In this document: positions 51,475 to 63,422 of the stretch, one piece after another
Position numbering within the stretch: the first letter of the stretch is position 1
Layout of the letters: the number at the start of each line of letters is the position of its first letter
Source of the DNA: Berberis thunbergii
Taxonomy: Eukaryota > Streptophyta > Magnoliopsida > Ranunculales > Berberidaceae
Length of the DNA: 64,000 nucleotides
Reading direction: 5' to 3'
Assembly: GCA_003290165.1 (NCBI GenBank)
Contig: QNQO01001864.1
Span: 1 to 64,000 of the forward strand
Position numbers and translations under genes: made by a program
The notes under the pieces: model-generated
What the model saw: only the letters and a program-made list of their open reading frames with translations
What the model was told of the DNA's origin: nothing
The model's database searches: none

Positions 51475-54400
51475 TTATACACACCTCAAAAGGAATCTCG
51501 TCCCGAGATTCATTGGATGAATAGCTCCGAGTGCAACTGTTTCACCTTGTCCTCCAGCTCCCAAGTTACATCATTCGTCTTTTCACTCCACTGGACTTTC
51601 ACCAAATTCACTATCCTTCTACAGAGTTGTTTCACATCACGATCCACAATCTTGATCGGTTGTACTACTTGGGTGAAGTCGTCATTAATCTTAATTTCTG
51701 TGGGTTGGATGACGTGAGCGGGATCCTTCACACACTTCCTCGACATGGAAATGTGAAACACATCATGAACAACTGATAAGCTCGGTGGCAAGGCGAGTCT
51801 ATAGGCTAAACTCCCTACTCAAGCAATGATCTCAAATGGTCACACAAATCTAGGACTTAACTTCCCTGTCTTACCGAAGCTCAATACATCGCTCATAGGT
51901 GAAACCTTGAGAAATACAGGGTCCTCAACCTGAAATTCTACCGCCTTACTCTTTCGATCAGCATAACTCTTCTGTCGGCTTTGACCAGTTTTGATCCGCT
52001 CTCTAATAATTTGCACATTTCCGATGTCTCTCGAACCATCTCTGGCCCAAGCAAAACTATGTCACCAACTCCTCCCAACAGGATGATGATCGACAAGGCC
52101 TCCCATATAAAGCCTCAAACAGGGTCATGCCAATACTAGAATGGTAACTGTTGTTATAAGCAAACTCGATGAGAGGTAAATAATCCTCCAACTACCACCA
52201 AAATCGAGCACAGATACCAATACTAGAACCTAATTCACCCGCTCCATCTGACCATCAGTCTGAGGAATATAAGTTGTACTCAAATCTAGTCTTGTCCCCA
52301 TGGCTCACTGGAAACTCTCCCAAAACTCGGCTACAAACAAGGGATCTTTGTCAGACACAATGGACACTGGTATTCCGTGAAGCCTAACTACCTCACGGAT
52401 GTATTGTCTGGCTAACTGTTCGGTAGTGCAGTGCACACCAACCAGAATAAAATGCACAAACTTAGTCAAACGGTCAACTATAACCCAAATTGATTCGTTA
52501 CCTCGTCGGGTCTTCGGTAAATCATCTACTAAGTCCATAGAAATATTTTCCCATTTCCAGATAGGAATTTCTAATGGCTGCAACAAACCTGAGGGTCGCT
52601 GATGCTCGGCCTTCACTTGTTGACAAGTGAAACACCGTGATACATAATCTCCCACATCCTTTTTCATACCGTCCCACCAGAAAGTTCGTTTCAGATCATG
52701 ATACATTTTTTGCCTCCCAGGTGAATGGAAAAACGTGACTTATGAGCCTCATCCATAATTTTTTCATTCAATCCCTCAATCTCGGGTACACAAAGTCTCC
52801 CGTGAAATTTCAAACCACCATCGGACTCAACTGACCACTCTGAGGGACAATCATCTAGATGATCAAGCACTAAGTCCTCTAATTTGCTCATCAAACTAGA
52901 ATCCTTATGTAGCTCTTCTAGAACCCTGTTGATCAAAAAAGGTCGAACAGATAAACTACCAACATAAATCGTGTTCGCTCCCTAGACAAACTAAACATCA
53001 CAAAAAGAAATAGCCTCAAGAGACTTCCATTCCTCTACCATGAGTGAATCCATAATAGTGTGTTGCCGACTAAGAGCATCGGCTACCACATTTTCCTTAC
53101 CTGGGTGGTAAAGGATCTCAAAATCATAACTACTAATGAACTCCACCACCTTTGTTGTCTCATATGCAGCTCCTTCTGCGAAAACAAATACTTGAGACTC
53201 TTGTGATCCGTGAACACCTCAAAACGCTCCCCATAAAGGTAGTGTCGCCAAATCTTCAAAGCAAACACAACTGCCGCTAATTCCAAGTCATGGTTAGGAT
53301 ATCACCTCTTATGAGGCTTCAATTGTCGTGAGCGTACGACACAACCTTCTGATTCTGAATTAGTATACAACCCAGACCGGTGCCACTAGCATCAGTGAAG
53401 ACCATCAACTTCCAACCTTGAACTAGAATGGTCAGAATATGCGCAGTGGTTAATCGATGCTTCAACTCCTGAAAAGCCTTTTCACACTCATTGGTCCAAA
53501 TAAACTGAACATTCTTGCGGGGCAATTTAGTCAAAGGGGAAGCAATAAGAGAAAACTTCTCGATAAATCTTCTATAGTAACCAGCTAACCCTAAAAAGCT
53601 TCTCACCTCCATTGCATTAGTAAGTTGTTTCCAATCCCTTGCTGCTTTCACTTTATCAGGATAACCTGCTATACCCTTACTAGAAACAACGTTCCCTAGG
53701 AATTTTCCTCTTTCTCCCAAAAATAACACTTGCTAAATTTCGCATACAATTTCTGATCTTTCAAGATCTGCAACACTATTCTGAGATGTTCTCTGTATTC
53801 TACTTCATTACGGGAGTAAACCAAAATGTCATCGATAAAAATAATGACGAATTTGTCCAAGTATGGTTGAAAGATCTGGTTCATCAGGTCCAAGAAAAAC
53901 ATTAGGCATTTATCAATCCAAAAGCATAACGGGAAACTCATACAATCCATAATCGTACGAAAAGCCGTGACAGGAATACTATCTTTTTCAATACCCATCT
54001 GATGATATCCAGTTCTTAAATCAAAATGAGAAGACACCACTGCTCCCCTCAACTGATCAAGAAGATCATCAATTCGAAGCAACGGGTACTTGTTCTTGAT
54101 AGTCCTCTTGTTTAGCTCCCTATAGTCAATACACATCCTCAAGGTACCATCCTTTTTCGAAACGAAAATTGCGGGTGCTCCCCACGGAGAATTACTAGGA
54201 CGTATGAACCTGGTTCATACACACCTCAAAAGAATTACACATAAATACATTCACATGAAAAACATGTCAATGAGTATATTCGAATAAAACAAAGCAAAAA
54301 CACTAAAATTACCCTTTTTGTAACATCTCATCCAACAGGACTTTCATCTCGTTCAACTCCTTCGGTGCCATTTGATACGCAGCCTTAGATATAGGAGCGG

Positions 54401-56005
54401 TTCCAGGTACTAAATCGATTCGGAACTCAACTTCTCACCTAGGTGGCAAGCCAGGAATTTCATGAAATACATCCTCATAATCTCTTACCATTTCTACATC
54501 TCGAATTTCTCAGTCCGACCTCCCCATCGAGTAAAAAAACTAGACATCGCTGACTCTTCACAATTTCCACAAATGTGAGAAACATGGGGCATGCTTGGAG
54601 CATGAATGGAAACTATTTTCTTTACACAATCTAGCGTGACTAGGTTCTTACACAACCAATCCATTCCCAAAAATCACATCAAATCCCTTAAAGTCGAGCA
54701 CAATTAAGTCGACAAAGAACACTTTGTCGAGGAAGGAAATCTTAAAATTTTCACATAATTTATTTAATTTCGCTGAGCCTCCTAAAGGGGTGGTAACACA
54801 TAATGGTTAAGCAAGTGGCAAAGTTTTCAACATTTTTCAATTAACCAAACGTCGAAATATGAAATAATATGATGCAACAGTATCAAATAAAATCTTCATA
54901 TTAGAGATAGGAAAACCAGGAGTACCTAGAAAGTTAAAGTTTTTATGATCTGGTAGGGTGGCAAATACATGGCCTTGGGTGGGTTGACCTTGCCTATTTT
55001 GGAGCGTGTTCCTATCATTAGAGCAATCTCGCATCCGATGACCAGGTTGCCCACAAGTGAAGCATATCACTGTATGTCACCCTCGATGATGCTTGGGTAG
55101 TCTAGTTCTCCCTAACATTGTCTCTGGTTACCCTGACGATGGAATTGGTTCCCATTATGCCTCTGATGCTGATTACCATCCTGTTTCTGGGATTGATTAT
55201 ACCCTTGTCTCTAAAACTAATTTCCATCGTGGCGGTGGATCTGGTTTCCTCCCTGCTGTTGATTCTGGTAACCACCTTGAGATCTCTGGTTCTGAAAATG
55301 TTGACCCTTTTACCCTTGATCATAAGGACGAAAATGGCTACGATCACTACGATAATCACGCGACGCACCTTGGTGACGAGTGTTTCCTGACACCTCAACC
55401 AACTTCTTGCTTTCTCCCTACTCTCATGATACAACTTGTTTTGTTCCTCGTATTTCAATGCCAAATCGAAAACTCCGTCAAAACTCTCCCTGTCAGCGAT
55501 GAGAAGAGCTCTTGATAGGTAGTGTTGCAAACCCCTAATAAATTTGACATTTTTCTCTTCTGGTGTGTCCACCAAATACGGAGCATAACGCGAATACTCG
55601 TTAAACTTCGTGACATACTGATCCACAGTCATATTCCCAGTTTGCTTCAACATATTAAACTTTGCAGCCCATTGCACCTTAACCGCGTTAGGCACAAATC
55701 TACTCTCAAACCGATCCTTGAAGTCGTCCAATGTCATAACAGCAACATCAATATAGGGTAGTAAAGCCTACCACCAGTAACTAGCAGCACCATCCAGATG
55801 ATGTGCAGCTAACTCCTGTTTTTGGACTTCAGTCAGTCGCATCCTCCTGAACACAGTCTCACAGCTTTGGACCCAGGCATCTACATCTCTCGGATTATCT
55901 CTGGTAAACCTCTTACCACCCAATGTCCCAAACTCCTTAACCCTTCTAGCAAAAGGGTCACCCTGATTACTATTTTGTTGCAATCCTTGCAGCAACCGCA
56001 TCATC
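51475..56005 (-). pseudogene. Chromovirus G2 interior (gag-pol), decayed
   Basis: Minus order: gag from 56005 (truncated at its start, 'MMRLLQGLQQNSNQGDPFAR'), zinc knuckle 'CFTCGQPGHRMRDC' (55060), protease near 54900 ('LFDTVASYYF', the catalytic D-T-G altered to D-T-V), intron-like block 54210-54312, RT (54142-53700: 'MCIDYRELN', '[10 protein letters not shown]'), and RNase H (53620-53100: '[12 protein letters not shown]', '[10 protein letters not shown]'). Integrase (52900-52305) and a C-terminal chromodomain-like tail (51640-51510) follow. There are at least eight shifts or stops. Same family as G1 but older. The start of gag, the leader and the primer site are not adjacent because G1 is inserted here; they should lie beyond the window. 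Confidence 0.93.
54210..54312 (-). other. Intron-like block in G2 pol (103 bp)
   Basis: On minus: GG|GTAATTTT ... GAACCAG|GTTC, at the same place as the 100-bp block in G1. The stop TAA lies at bases 2-4 of the block. The block carries 'cttttgaggtgtgtat', a copy of this element's own polypurine-tract region at 51475-51495. Confidence 0.7.
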
Positions 56006-58735
56006 TGTCACGCCCCGATTTTTGAGAAAAACGAAAATCCCAAAAAACCACGTAGGATTATCCGTTTTCCCAAAAGTCGGGACATGAATTTTTCATTCAC
56101 GAAAATAACAGTTGGCATCCACGAGAAATAATAAATTTTTTGCACAATTTACCAAATAAAGGAAAAACACAACTGATCTAAAAGTCCATCAAGGGAAGAA
56201 AAATTTTAAAACTCGCAGAGCCAACGCTAACAAGTTCAACACTTTACGAATGTATCCCTCAACAAAATACTGAATAACTCCGAATTCAAATTACAAGAAT
56301 TAAACTAACACCTACAAATAGAAAGATCTAATCTTTCGAACACGCGCAACTCCCAGCAATGCTCGTCACGTATGGTACGATGTGCTCTAAGCCCGCCCGA
56401 GATTTCTGTATCCTGAAAATAAGCTAGTCGGCTACATTCCCGAAGGAATGCACCCAAGAAGCCAAAGCTCACTTGGGTCAGCAATAAAGTTGGTGTGAAA
56501 TCTCTTTATTTCCCCCAAAATCAATAAAATCGCACGTGATAACCATCAAGCTAAATACAAACAATAAACCATCACACCAATAGGTAGTTCCTCAATGAGG
56601 CAAGTGTGTGATGCAAGAAAACACGGTTCCAAGAATTTAGTTCCTCAACGAGGCAATCATATCATCATTCTAATATGTAAATATACATTTACCTATACTT
56701 ACCCTATGGGAGTCGACTATGGCAAGTCGGACCTGCAGAAATATTAATGGACTTGCCATCCTACATAAAAAGGATTAGAAACAATGCCACGTCATTTATT
56801 CTTTTTATTTGAATTAGGTTCATCTTTTTAACGGATTGATCACTTAGACGATACCACATTCGCACAACCTCCGTGCCGAACATACATGCCCGTATGCCTC
56901 TCTCATATAAAGGAGGACTACTCCGTCATCCATGCCTAAGTAGGGACATCACATACAGGCATGCATCAAGGATACCCCTAACTATATGAGTACCAAAAGC
57001 CACCATTGGGCTATCAATGCGCATAAACTCACGTCACATTTTTTACGGATAAAATATCAAAGCCTATTTTAGGCATACAAACTCACCACATTTCCGCAAG
57101 ACTAACCCGAAGGTTATTTTAGTTTCTCTAGTAAGAAATGGGTGCCCCAACTCCGCAAGACGACCCACTGGTCATTTAGTTTCTCTAGTAAGAGAGGGTA
57201 AATCATAAACAAAAGAGATGTGGTAGTTCTAAGTGATACAAGCCCAAGTGGTTTATATTTTTAGAAATCAAAGCTTACCAATATCATTTATTTTTCATAA
57301 TTCAGAATTCTTCCATAATGACATTTTGTCATACATAAATGGATTCACCATCTATCCACCCACATTTTTTGGGAAAAACATAGCATATACGTCAATCATG
57401 CTTTATAACAACATGACAATCACATGACATTCTTATATATAAATACTAAGTGTCAGGTTCATCATAGATCAGCTTATTCCTAAAAGGAAAATAAAGCTTT
57501 ATCCTGTACGCAGTTCTATACTTCTGATAAAGCATTCATTATGTAAATCAAGTAAGCACAAGTTCATACAACCCAGTAAAAGTTCTCTATTAGCAACAAG
57601 CACGTACTGTTAGAAACCAAGTATGTCGAACAATATATTGCTAGATGACATCGTTTACTTGCTGGTGAAGACTATATTTATTATGTGCAGAGGGGCTTTT
57701 GGTTTTCCATAAATTAACTAGTGCAGGTCATCTGTACGTACATCCAACAAGTGAGGATTGACTTGTACACTGACCTGGATTTGCCCTTTTAAGTCTTGGG
57801 GTCATGGTTTTGTGCGTTGTGTTCAATCATGCAAATACTTTCTCAAATAAATCTAAAGATCAATAATCTGTTACAATTTAGTTTGGCAAGAATGGATATT
57901 TTTGTGGGCCAGTTGTTACAAAAGCTGTATTCTTCTAATGGCATTTCTAGATTTTATCTCAGGTACCACTCACTATTGGCTAAGCTAATACCATGAGTCA
58001 AGATTGCTAGATATAGTTGTAATCTCGAAATCAATGCATGCCAGAGGTTCATCAGATTCATGCATGTCAGATTCATCAATGTATGAAATCTCGAAATCAA
58101 TGCATGTAATCTCGAAATCTAATAAATACCGAAATTACCAAAACAATTAAGGCATGTCAGATTCATCATATACAAATAAATATACAAATGACAATTACCC
58201 AAAAGATACATCTCCTGACCCCCTTTTGAAAGTAAAAACCAATGAAAAATCCCAATTTTTTTGTCACATCAATCACACACTCCCAACCCCTTTGTACACA
58301 TAAAAATCAACAAGTCAAAAGAAAACGTATTCCCATAGTAAAAGTTAAAGGAAACCTCCCTTTCCCATCATTCCCATCATTCAGGTACACCCATCCCGTC
58401 ATAAAGAAAACCCACCATTTGCTACACAATTCCATGCTTAAGCACATTATGACACAAAAGAAAAAACGAAAAACGAGGGAATAAATAATAGAGACTCACC
58501 TCTTTCTTCCTCCCTTTCTTCTTCTCCTTTCTCCCTTCTGTTTTTTTTTTGTTAGCGGCGAGAGAGTAATTAGAATAACCTAACCCTATTTATTCCTACC
58601 AATTAGGGCTTTGCCCCGAGGTTAGGAACACCCCACTTTCTACTTGATGCCACCGCATATTAAATAAAATTAAAACTAAACAAATACATAATTAATTAAT
58701 TAAAAAGTATTATATATTAAATTAGGGTCGTTACA
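56006..58735 (-). mobile_element. 3' LTR of chromovirus G1, intact, 2.73 kb
   Basis: On plus starts TGTCACGCCCCG and ends GGGTCGTTACA; read on minus it is TGTAACG...CGTGACA. The first 453 bp agree with 63548-64000 except for about eight mismatches, so G1 is a young insertion. On its left is the interior of G2 gag with no primer-binding site; on its right is the G1 polypurine tract. So this LTR belongs to G1. The five bases before it, TCATC, are the candidate target duplication. Confidence 0.93.
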
Positions 58736-58775
58736 TTATACACACCTTAAAAGGAATCTCGTCCTGAGATTCACA
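58736..58775 (-). promoter_or_regulatory. Polypurine tract and post-stop hairpin of G1
   Basis: On minus the integrase stop is followed by GAATCTC-AGGAC-GAGATTC (7-bp stem), then CCTTTTAAGGTGTGTATAA directly before the LTR. Tekay/Del chromoviruses normally have TTTTAAGGGGGG at this place, so AAGGTGTG is a derived primer tract. The stem is kept in G2, where the loop differs. Confidence 0.65.
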
Positions 58776-61481
58776 GGATGAAGAGCTCCGGATGCAACTG
58801 CTTCACTCTGTCCTCTAGCTCCCAAGTTACATCATTTTCTTTTTCACTCCATTGGACTTTCACCAGATTCACTATCCTTCTACGGAGCTGTTTCACATCA
58901 CGATCCACAATCTTGATTGGTCGTACTACTTGGGTGAAGTCGTCATTAATCTCAATTTCTGTGGGTTGGACGATGTTAGCAGGATCCTTCACACACTTTC
59001 TCAACATGGATATGTGAAACACATCATGAACAGCTGATATTCTTGGGGGCAGAGCGAGTCTATAGGCCAAACTCCCTACCCGAGCAATGATCTCAAATGG
59101 TCCCACAAATCTAGGACTTAGCTTCCCTTTCTTACCGAACCTCAATACACCGCGCATAGGTGAAACCTTAAGAAAAACAAGGTCCCCAACCTGAAATTCT
59201 ATCGCCTTACGCTTCCGATCGGCATAACTCTTCTGTCGGCTTTGAGCAGTTTTGATCCGCTCTCTAATAATATGCACCTTCTCCGATGTCTCCCTAACCA
59301 TCTCTGGTCCCAACAAGACTGTGTCGCCTACCTCCGCCCAGCAGGATGGTGATCGACAAGGCCTCCCATATAAAGCCTCAAATGGGGCCATGCCAATGCT
59401 AGAATGATAACTGTTGTTATAAGAAAACTCTATGATAGGTAAATAATCCTCCCAACTACCTCCAAAATCGAGCACACATGCCCGAAGCATATCCTCTAAA
59501 ATCTGATTCACCCGCTCCGTCTGACCATCAGTCTGAGGATGATAAGCTGTACTCAAATCTAGTCTCGTCCCCATGACTCGCTGGAAACTCTTCCAAAACT
59601 CAGCTACAAACAAGGGATATCTGTTAGACACAATGGACACAGGTACTCCGTGAAGCCTAACTACCTCACGGATGTATTGTCTGGCTAGTTGTTCGGTAGT
59701 ACGGTGCACCCCAACCGGAACAAAGTGAGCAGACTTAGTCAAACGGTCAACTATAACCCAAATTGACTCGTTACCTCGTCGGGTCTTCGGTAAACCATCT
59801 ATAAAGTCCATAGATATATTTTCCCATTTCCAGACAGGAATCTCTAGTGGTTGCATTAAACCTGAGGGCCGCTGATGCTCGGCTTTCACTTGTTGACAAG
59901 TGAAACACCGTGATACATAATCTCTTACATCCTTCTTCATGCCGTCCCACCAGAAAGTTCGCTTCAGGTCATGGTACATTTTTGTGCCTCCGGGGTGAAT
60001 GGTAAAACGTGACTTATGAGCCTCATCCATAATTTCTTTCTTCAATCCCGCAATCTCAGGCACACAAAGTCTCCCGTGAAATCTCAAACCACCATCAGAC
60101 TCAACTGACCACATAGAGGGACAATCATCTAGGTTATCGAGCACCAAATCTTCCAATTTACTCATCAACCGAGGATCCTTACGTTGCTCGTCTAAAACCC
60201 TGCTAATCAAAGAAGGTCGAACAGATAAACTCCCAACATAAGCCGTGTTTGCTCCCTGGACAAACTGAACACCACAAGAAGAAATAGTCTCAAGAGACTT
60301 CCACTCCTCTACCATGAGTGAAGCCATAACGGTGTGTCGCCGACTGAGAGCATCGGCTACTACGTTTCCCTTACCTGGGTGGTAAAGGATATCAAAATCA
60401 TAACTGCTAATGAACTCCACCCACCTTTGTTGTCTCATATTCAACTCCTTCTGCGAAAACAAATACTTAAGACTTTTGTGATTTGTGAACAACTCAAAAT
60501 GCTCCCCATAAAGGTAGTGTCGCCACATTTTCAAAGCAAACACAACTACCGCTAATTCCAAGTCATGGGTAGGATATCGCCTCTCATGAGGCTTCAATTG
60601 TCGTGAGGCATTCGACACAACTTTCTGATTCTGCATCAGTACACAACCCAGACCTGTGCCACTAGCATCAGTGAAGACCACCAACTTCCCAACTTGAACT
60701 GGGATAGTCAGGATAGGCGCAGTGGTTAATCGGTGTTTCAACTCCTGAAAAGCCTTTTCACACTCATTGGTCCAAACAAATTGGGCATTATTGCGGGTCA
60801 ACTTAGTCAACGGTGCAGCGATAAGAGAAAACTTCTCTATAAATCGTCTATAGTACCCCGCCAACCCCAAGAAGCTTCTCACCTCCGTTGCATTAGTAGG
60901 TTGTTTCCAATCTTTCACTGCTTTCACCTTATCAAGATCAACTGCTATACCCTGACTAGAAACAACATGCCCTAAGAATTTTACTTCTTTTTCCCAAAAA
61001 TGGCACTTGCTAAATTTATTTCTGATCTCTCAAGGTCTGCAACACTGTTCTGAGATGTTCTCTATGCTTTGCTTCACTACGAGAGTAAACCAAAATGTCG
61101 TCGATAAAGATAATGACGAATTTGTCCAAGTATGGTCGAAAGATTCGGTTCATCAAATCCATGAAAAAATCCGGGGCATTTGTCAAACCAAAAGGCATGA
61201 CTGGAAACTCATACAACCCATATCTCGTACGAAAAACCGTGAGAGGAATACTATCTTCTTCTATACCCATCTGATGATATCCAGTTCTTAAGTCAAACTG
61301 AGAAAACACTACTGCTCCCCTCAACTGATCAAGAAGATCGTCAATTCGAGGCAATGGGTACGTGTTTTTGATAGTCTTTTTGTTCAGCTCCCTATAGTCA
61401 ATACACATCCTCAAGGTACCATCCTTCTTCAAAACGAAAATGGCGGGTGTTCCCCACGGAGAATTACTCTGACGTATGAAC
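58771..61481 (-). pseudogene. G1 pol: RT, RNase H, integrase, chromodomain-like tail (one 8-bp lesion)
   Basis: After the intron-like block the frame opens with '[12 protein letters not shown]' and carries RT motifs '[15 protein letters not shown]', '[10 protein letters not shown]', '[15 protein letters not shown]' and '[10 protein letters not shown]' (the Y/F-x-D-D site). At about 61018 an 8-bp deletion relative to G2 shifts the frame. The rest is open from about 61010 through 58771: '[16 protein letters not shown]', RNase H '[16 protein letters not shown]' and '[15 protein letters not shown]', integrase HHCC ('HPGGTKMYH', '[11 protein letters not shown]'), DDE ('[11 protein letters not shown]', then '[12 protein letters not shown]', where the expected Asp of the family's S-D-R/K-D is Asn, and '[13 protein letters not shown]' with the Glu). 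The tail '[18 protein letters not shown]' is chromodomain-like, placing it in the chromoviruses (Tekay/Del group). The tail may read histone marks to direct insertion. The 8-bp loss and the Asn make this copy defective. Confidence 0.95.
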
Positions 61482-61581
61482 CTGGTTCATACACACCTTA
61501 AAAGGATTACACATATATTCATTAACATGAATAACATGTCAATAAGTATGGCCAAATCAAACAAAACACCAAGAAAATTAC
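61482..61581 (-). other. Intron-like block between protease and RT frames of G1 (100 bp)
   Basis: On minus it starts GG|GTAATTTTC and ends TATGAACCAG|GTTCATACG. It is AT-rich, like plant introns. Unspliced, the Gag-protease frame reaches TAA within the first four bases of the block. Removing the block restores a continuous frame into RT ('LQKG' to '[10 protein letters not shown]'). The 3' splice site lies in an inverted repeat, GTATGAAC-CAG-GTTCATAC. The block contains the 18-mer of the polypurine region. Splicing itself is inferred and not shown. Confidence 0.7.
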
Positions 61582-63422
61582 CCTTTTTGCAACATCTCGT
61601 CCAACTGGACTTTCATCTCGTTCAACTCCTTAGGTACCATCCGGTACGCTGCCTTGGAGATAGGAGCGGTTCCAGGTATTAAATCGATTCGGAACTCAAC
61701 TTCTCGCCTAGGCGGCAAGCCGGGAATATCCTGAAATACATCCTCATAATCTCTTACCACTTCTACATCCCGAATCTCTCTCTCTGACGTCCCCACCAAG
61801 TACAGAAAACTAGACATTACTGACTCTTCATAATGTCCACAAGTGTGAGAAACAGGGGGCATGCCTGGTGCATGAATGGAAACTATCTTCTTTGCACAAT
61901 CTAGCGTGACTAAGTTCTTACGCAACCAATCCATTCCCAAAATCACATCAAAGCCCTCAAAGTCAAGCACAATCAAGTCGACAAGGAATACTTTGTCGAG
62001 GAAGGAAATCTTAAAATTTCTACATATTTCATTTAGTGTCACTGAGCCTCCTAAAGGGGTGGTAACACATAATGGTATAGCAAGTGGCAAAACTTTCAAC
62101 ATTATTCGATTAACCAAACGTCGAGATATGAAAGAGTAGGATGCACCAGTATCAAATAACACCTTCATATTAGAGATAGGAAAATCAAAAGTACCTTGAA
62201 CGTTTTCCTGATCTGGTAAGGTAGCAAATACACGCCTTTGAGTGGGTTGACTTTGCCTATTCTGGGGCGCGTTCCTTCCGTTACGGCAATCTCGCATTCG
62301 ATGACCTGGTTTCCCACAAGTGTAGCAGATCAGTGTGCGCCCCCCTGATGCTGTTTGGGCAGTCTGATTCTGCTGATCCTGATAACCTTGTCTCTGGTTA
62401 CCCTGACGATGGAATTGGTTTCCATTCTGTCTTTGATACTGATTACCATCCTCTTTCTGGGAATGGTCATACCCCTGCCTCTGAGACTGATTTCCACCCT
62501 GACGGTGAAACTGGTTTCCTCCCTGCTGTTGGTTCTGGTATCCACCTTGAGGTTTCTGGTTCTGAAACTGTAGACCTCTTTGCCCTTGATCATAAGGACG
62601 GAAACGGCTACGGTCACCACGAAAATCCCGCGACGCACCCTGATGACGAGTGTTTCCTGACACCTCGCCCAACTTCTGCTTGCCTTTCTCTCTACTCTCA
62701 TGATACATCTTGTTCTGTTCCTCGTATTTCAATGCTAAATCCAAAACTCTATCAAAACTCTCTCTGTCAGCAGTGAGAAGAGCTCTCGACAGGTAGTGAT
62801 GCAAACCCCCAATAAACTTGGCATTTTTCTTTTCTGGGGTGTCTACCAAATACGGAGCATAACGGGACAACTCGTTAAACTTCGTGACATACTGTTCCAC
62901 CGTCATATTCCCAATCTGCTTCAACATATTAAACTCCACAGCCCATTGCGCCTTAACTGCATTAGGCACAAATCTATTCTCAAATCTATCCTTAAAGTCC
63001 TCCCATGTCATAACCGCAACATCAACGGAGGGTAGTAAAGCCTCCCACCAGTAACTAGCAGCACCATCCAAGTGATGTGCAGCTAACTCTTGTTTTTGGA
63101 CTTCAGTGAGTTGCATCCTCCTGAAAACGGTCTCACAGCTCTGAACCCAGACATCTGCATCTCTCGAATTTTCTCCGGTGAACCTCTTTCCACCCAAAGT
63201 CCCAAACTCCTTAACCCTTCTAGCAAAAGGGTTACCCTGACTGTTATTCTGTTGCAATCCCTGTAGCAACTGCATCATCATGGCCTGACTCAGCTGAATA
63301 GTATTATCACCATGGCCATTTCCATTTTCATTGCCACCCTCATTTGGAACGACGTTCCCACTACTTCCGCTTCCGTTCCCATTTGGGTTCTGATGAGTAT
63401 GTCTTCCGGCCATATCCTTCAA
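61578..63422 (-). CDS. G1 Gag-protease polyprotein, intact 614 residues
   Basis: Starts at an ATG 125 bp inside the LTR end and reads open to TAA at 61580-61578. Domains: Gly/Asn-rich N-terminus (residues 5-45), capsid-type gag domain (about 70-240: 'DPFARR'-like 'NPFARRVKEFGTLGGKRF', 'WVQSCETVFRRMQLTEVQKQ', 'AASYWWE', 'FENRFVP', 'YVTKFNELSRYAPYLVDTPE'), and a Gln/Arg-rich repeat region (about 250-350). Then come a zinc knuckle 'CYTCGKPGHRMRDC' (CX2CX4HX4C) at about 367-380 and an aspartic protease with D-T-G in 'VLFDTGASYSFISRRL' and the flap-side 'DVILGMDWL' (about 415-510). It forms the capsid and matures the polyprotein. Its end coincides with the intron-like block. The start fits because the leader upstream holds only the primer site. 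Confidence 0.93.
   Translation of the reverse strand: MKDMAGRHTHQNPNGNGSGSSGNVVPNEGGNENGNGHGDNTIQLSQAMMMQLLQGLQQNNSQGNPFARRVKEFGTLGGKRFTGENSRDADVWVQSCETVFRRMQLTEVQKQELAAHHLDGAASYWWEALLPSVDVAVMTWEDFKDRFENRFVPNAVKAQWAVEFNMLKQIGNMTVEQYVTKFNELSRYAPYLVDTPEKKNAKFIGGLHHYLSRALLTADRESFDRVLDLALKYEEQNKMYHESREKGKQKLGEVSGNTRHQGASRDFRGDRSRFRPYDQGQRGLQFQNQKPQGGYQNQQQGGNQFHRQGGNQSQRQGYDHSQKEDGNQYQRQNGNQFHRQGNQRQGYQDQQNQTAQTASGGRTLICYTCGKPGHRMRDCRNGRNAPQNRQSQPTQRRVFATLPDQENVQGTFDFPISNMKVLFDTGASYSFISRRLVNRIMLKVLPLAIPLCVTTPLGGSVTLNEICRNFKISFLDKVFLVDLIVLDFEGFDVILGMDWLRKNLVTLDCAKKIVSIHAPGMPPVSHTCGHYEESVMSSFLYLVGTSEREIRDVEVVRDYEDVFQDIPGLPPRREVEFRIDLIPGTAPISKAAYRMVPKELNEMKVQLDEMLQKG

Noticed and set aside
56006..58735. 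5' LTR of G2 shared with G1 in a tandem array
   Set aside because: No primer-binding site or gag start lies next to it on the G2 side; nesting of G1 in G2 gag explains the junction better.
58771..63422. G1 as a fully active autonomous retrotransposon
   Set aside because: The 8-bp deletion in RT near 61018 and the Asn at the second integrase Asp position argue against activity of this copy, despite young LTRs and an intact Gag-protease frame.
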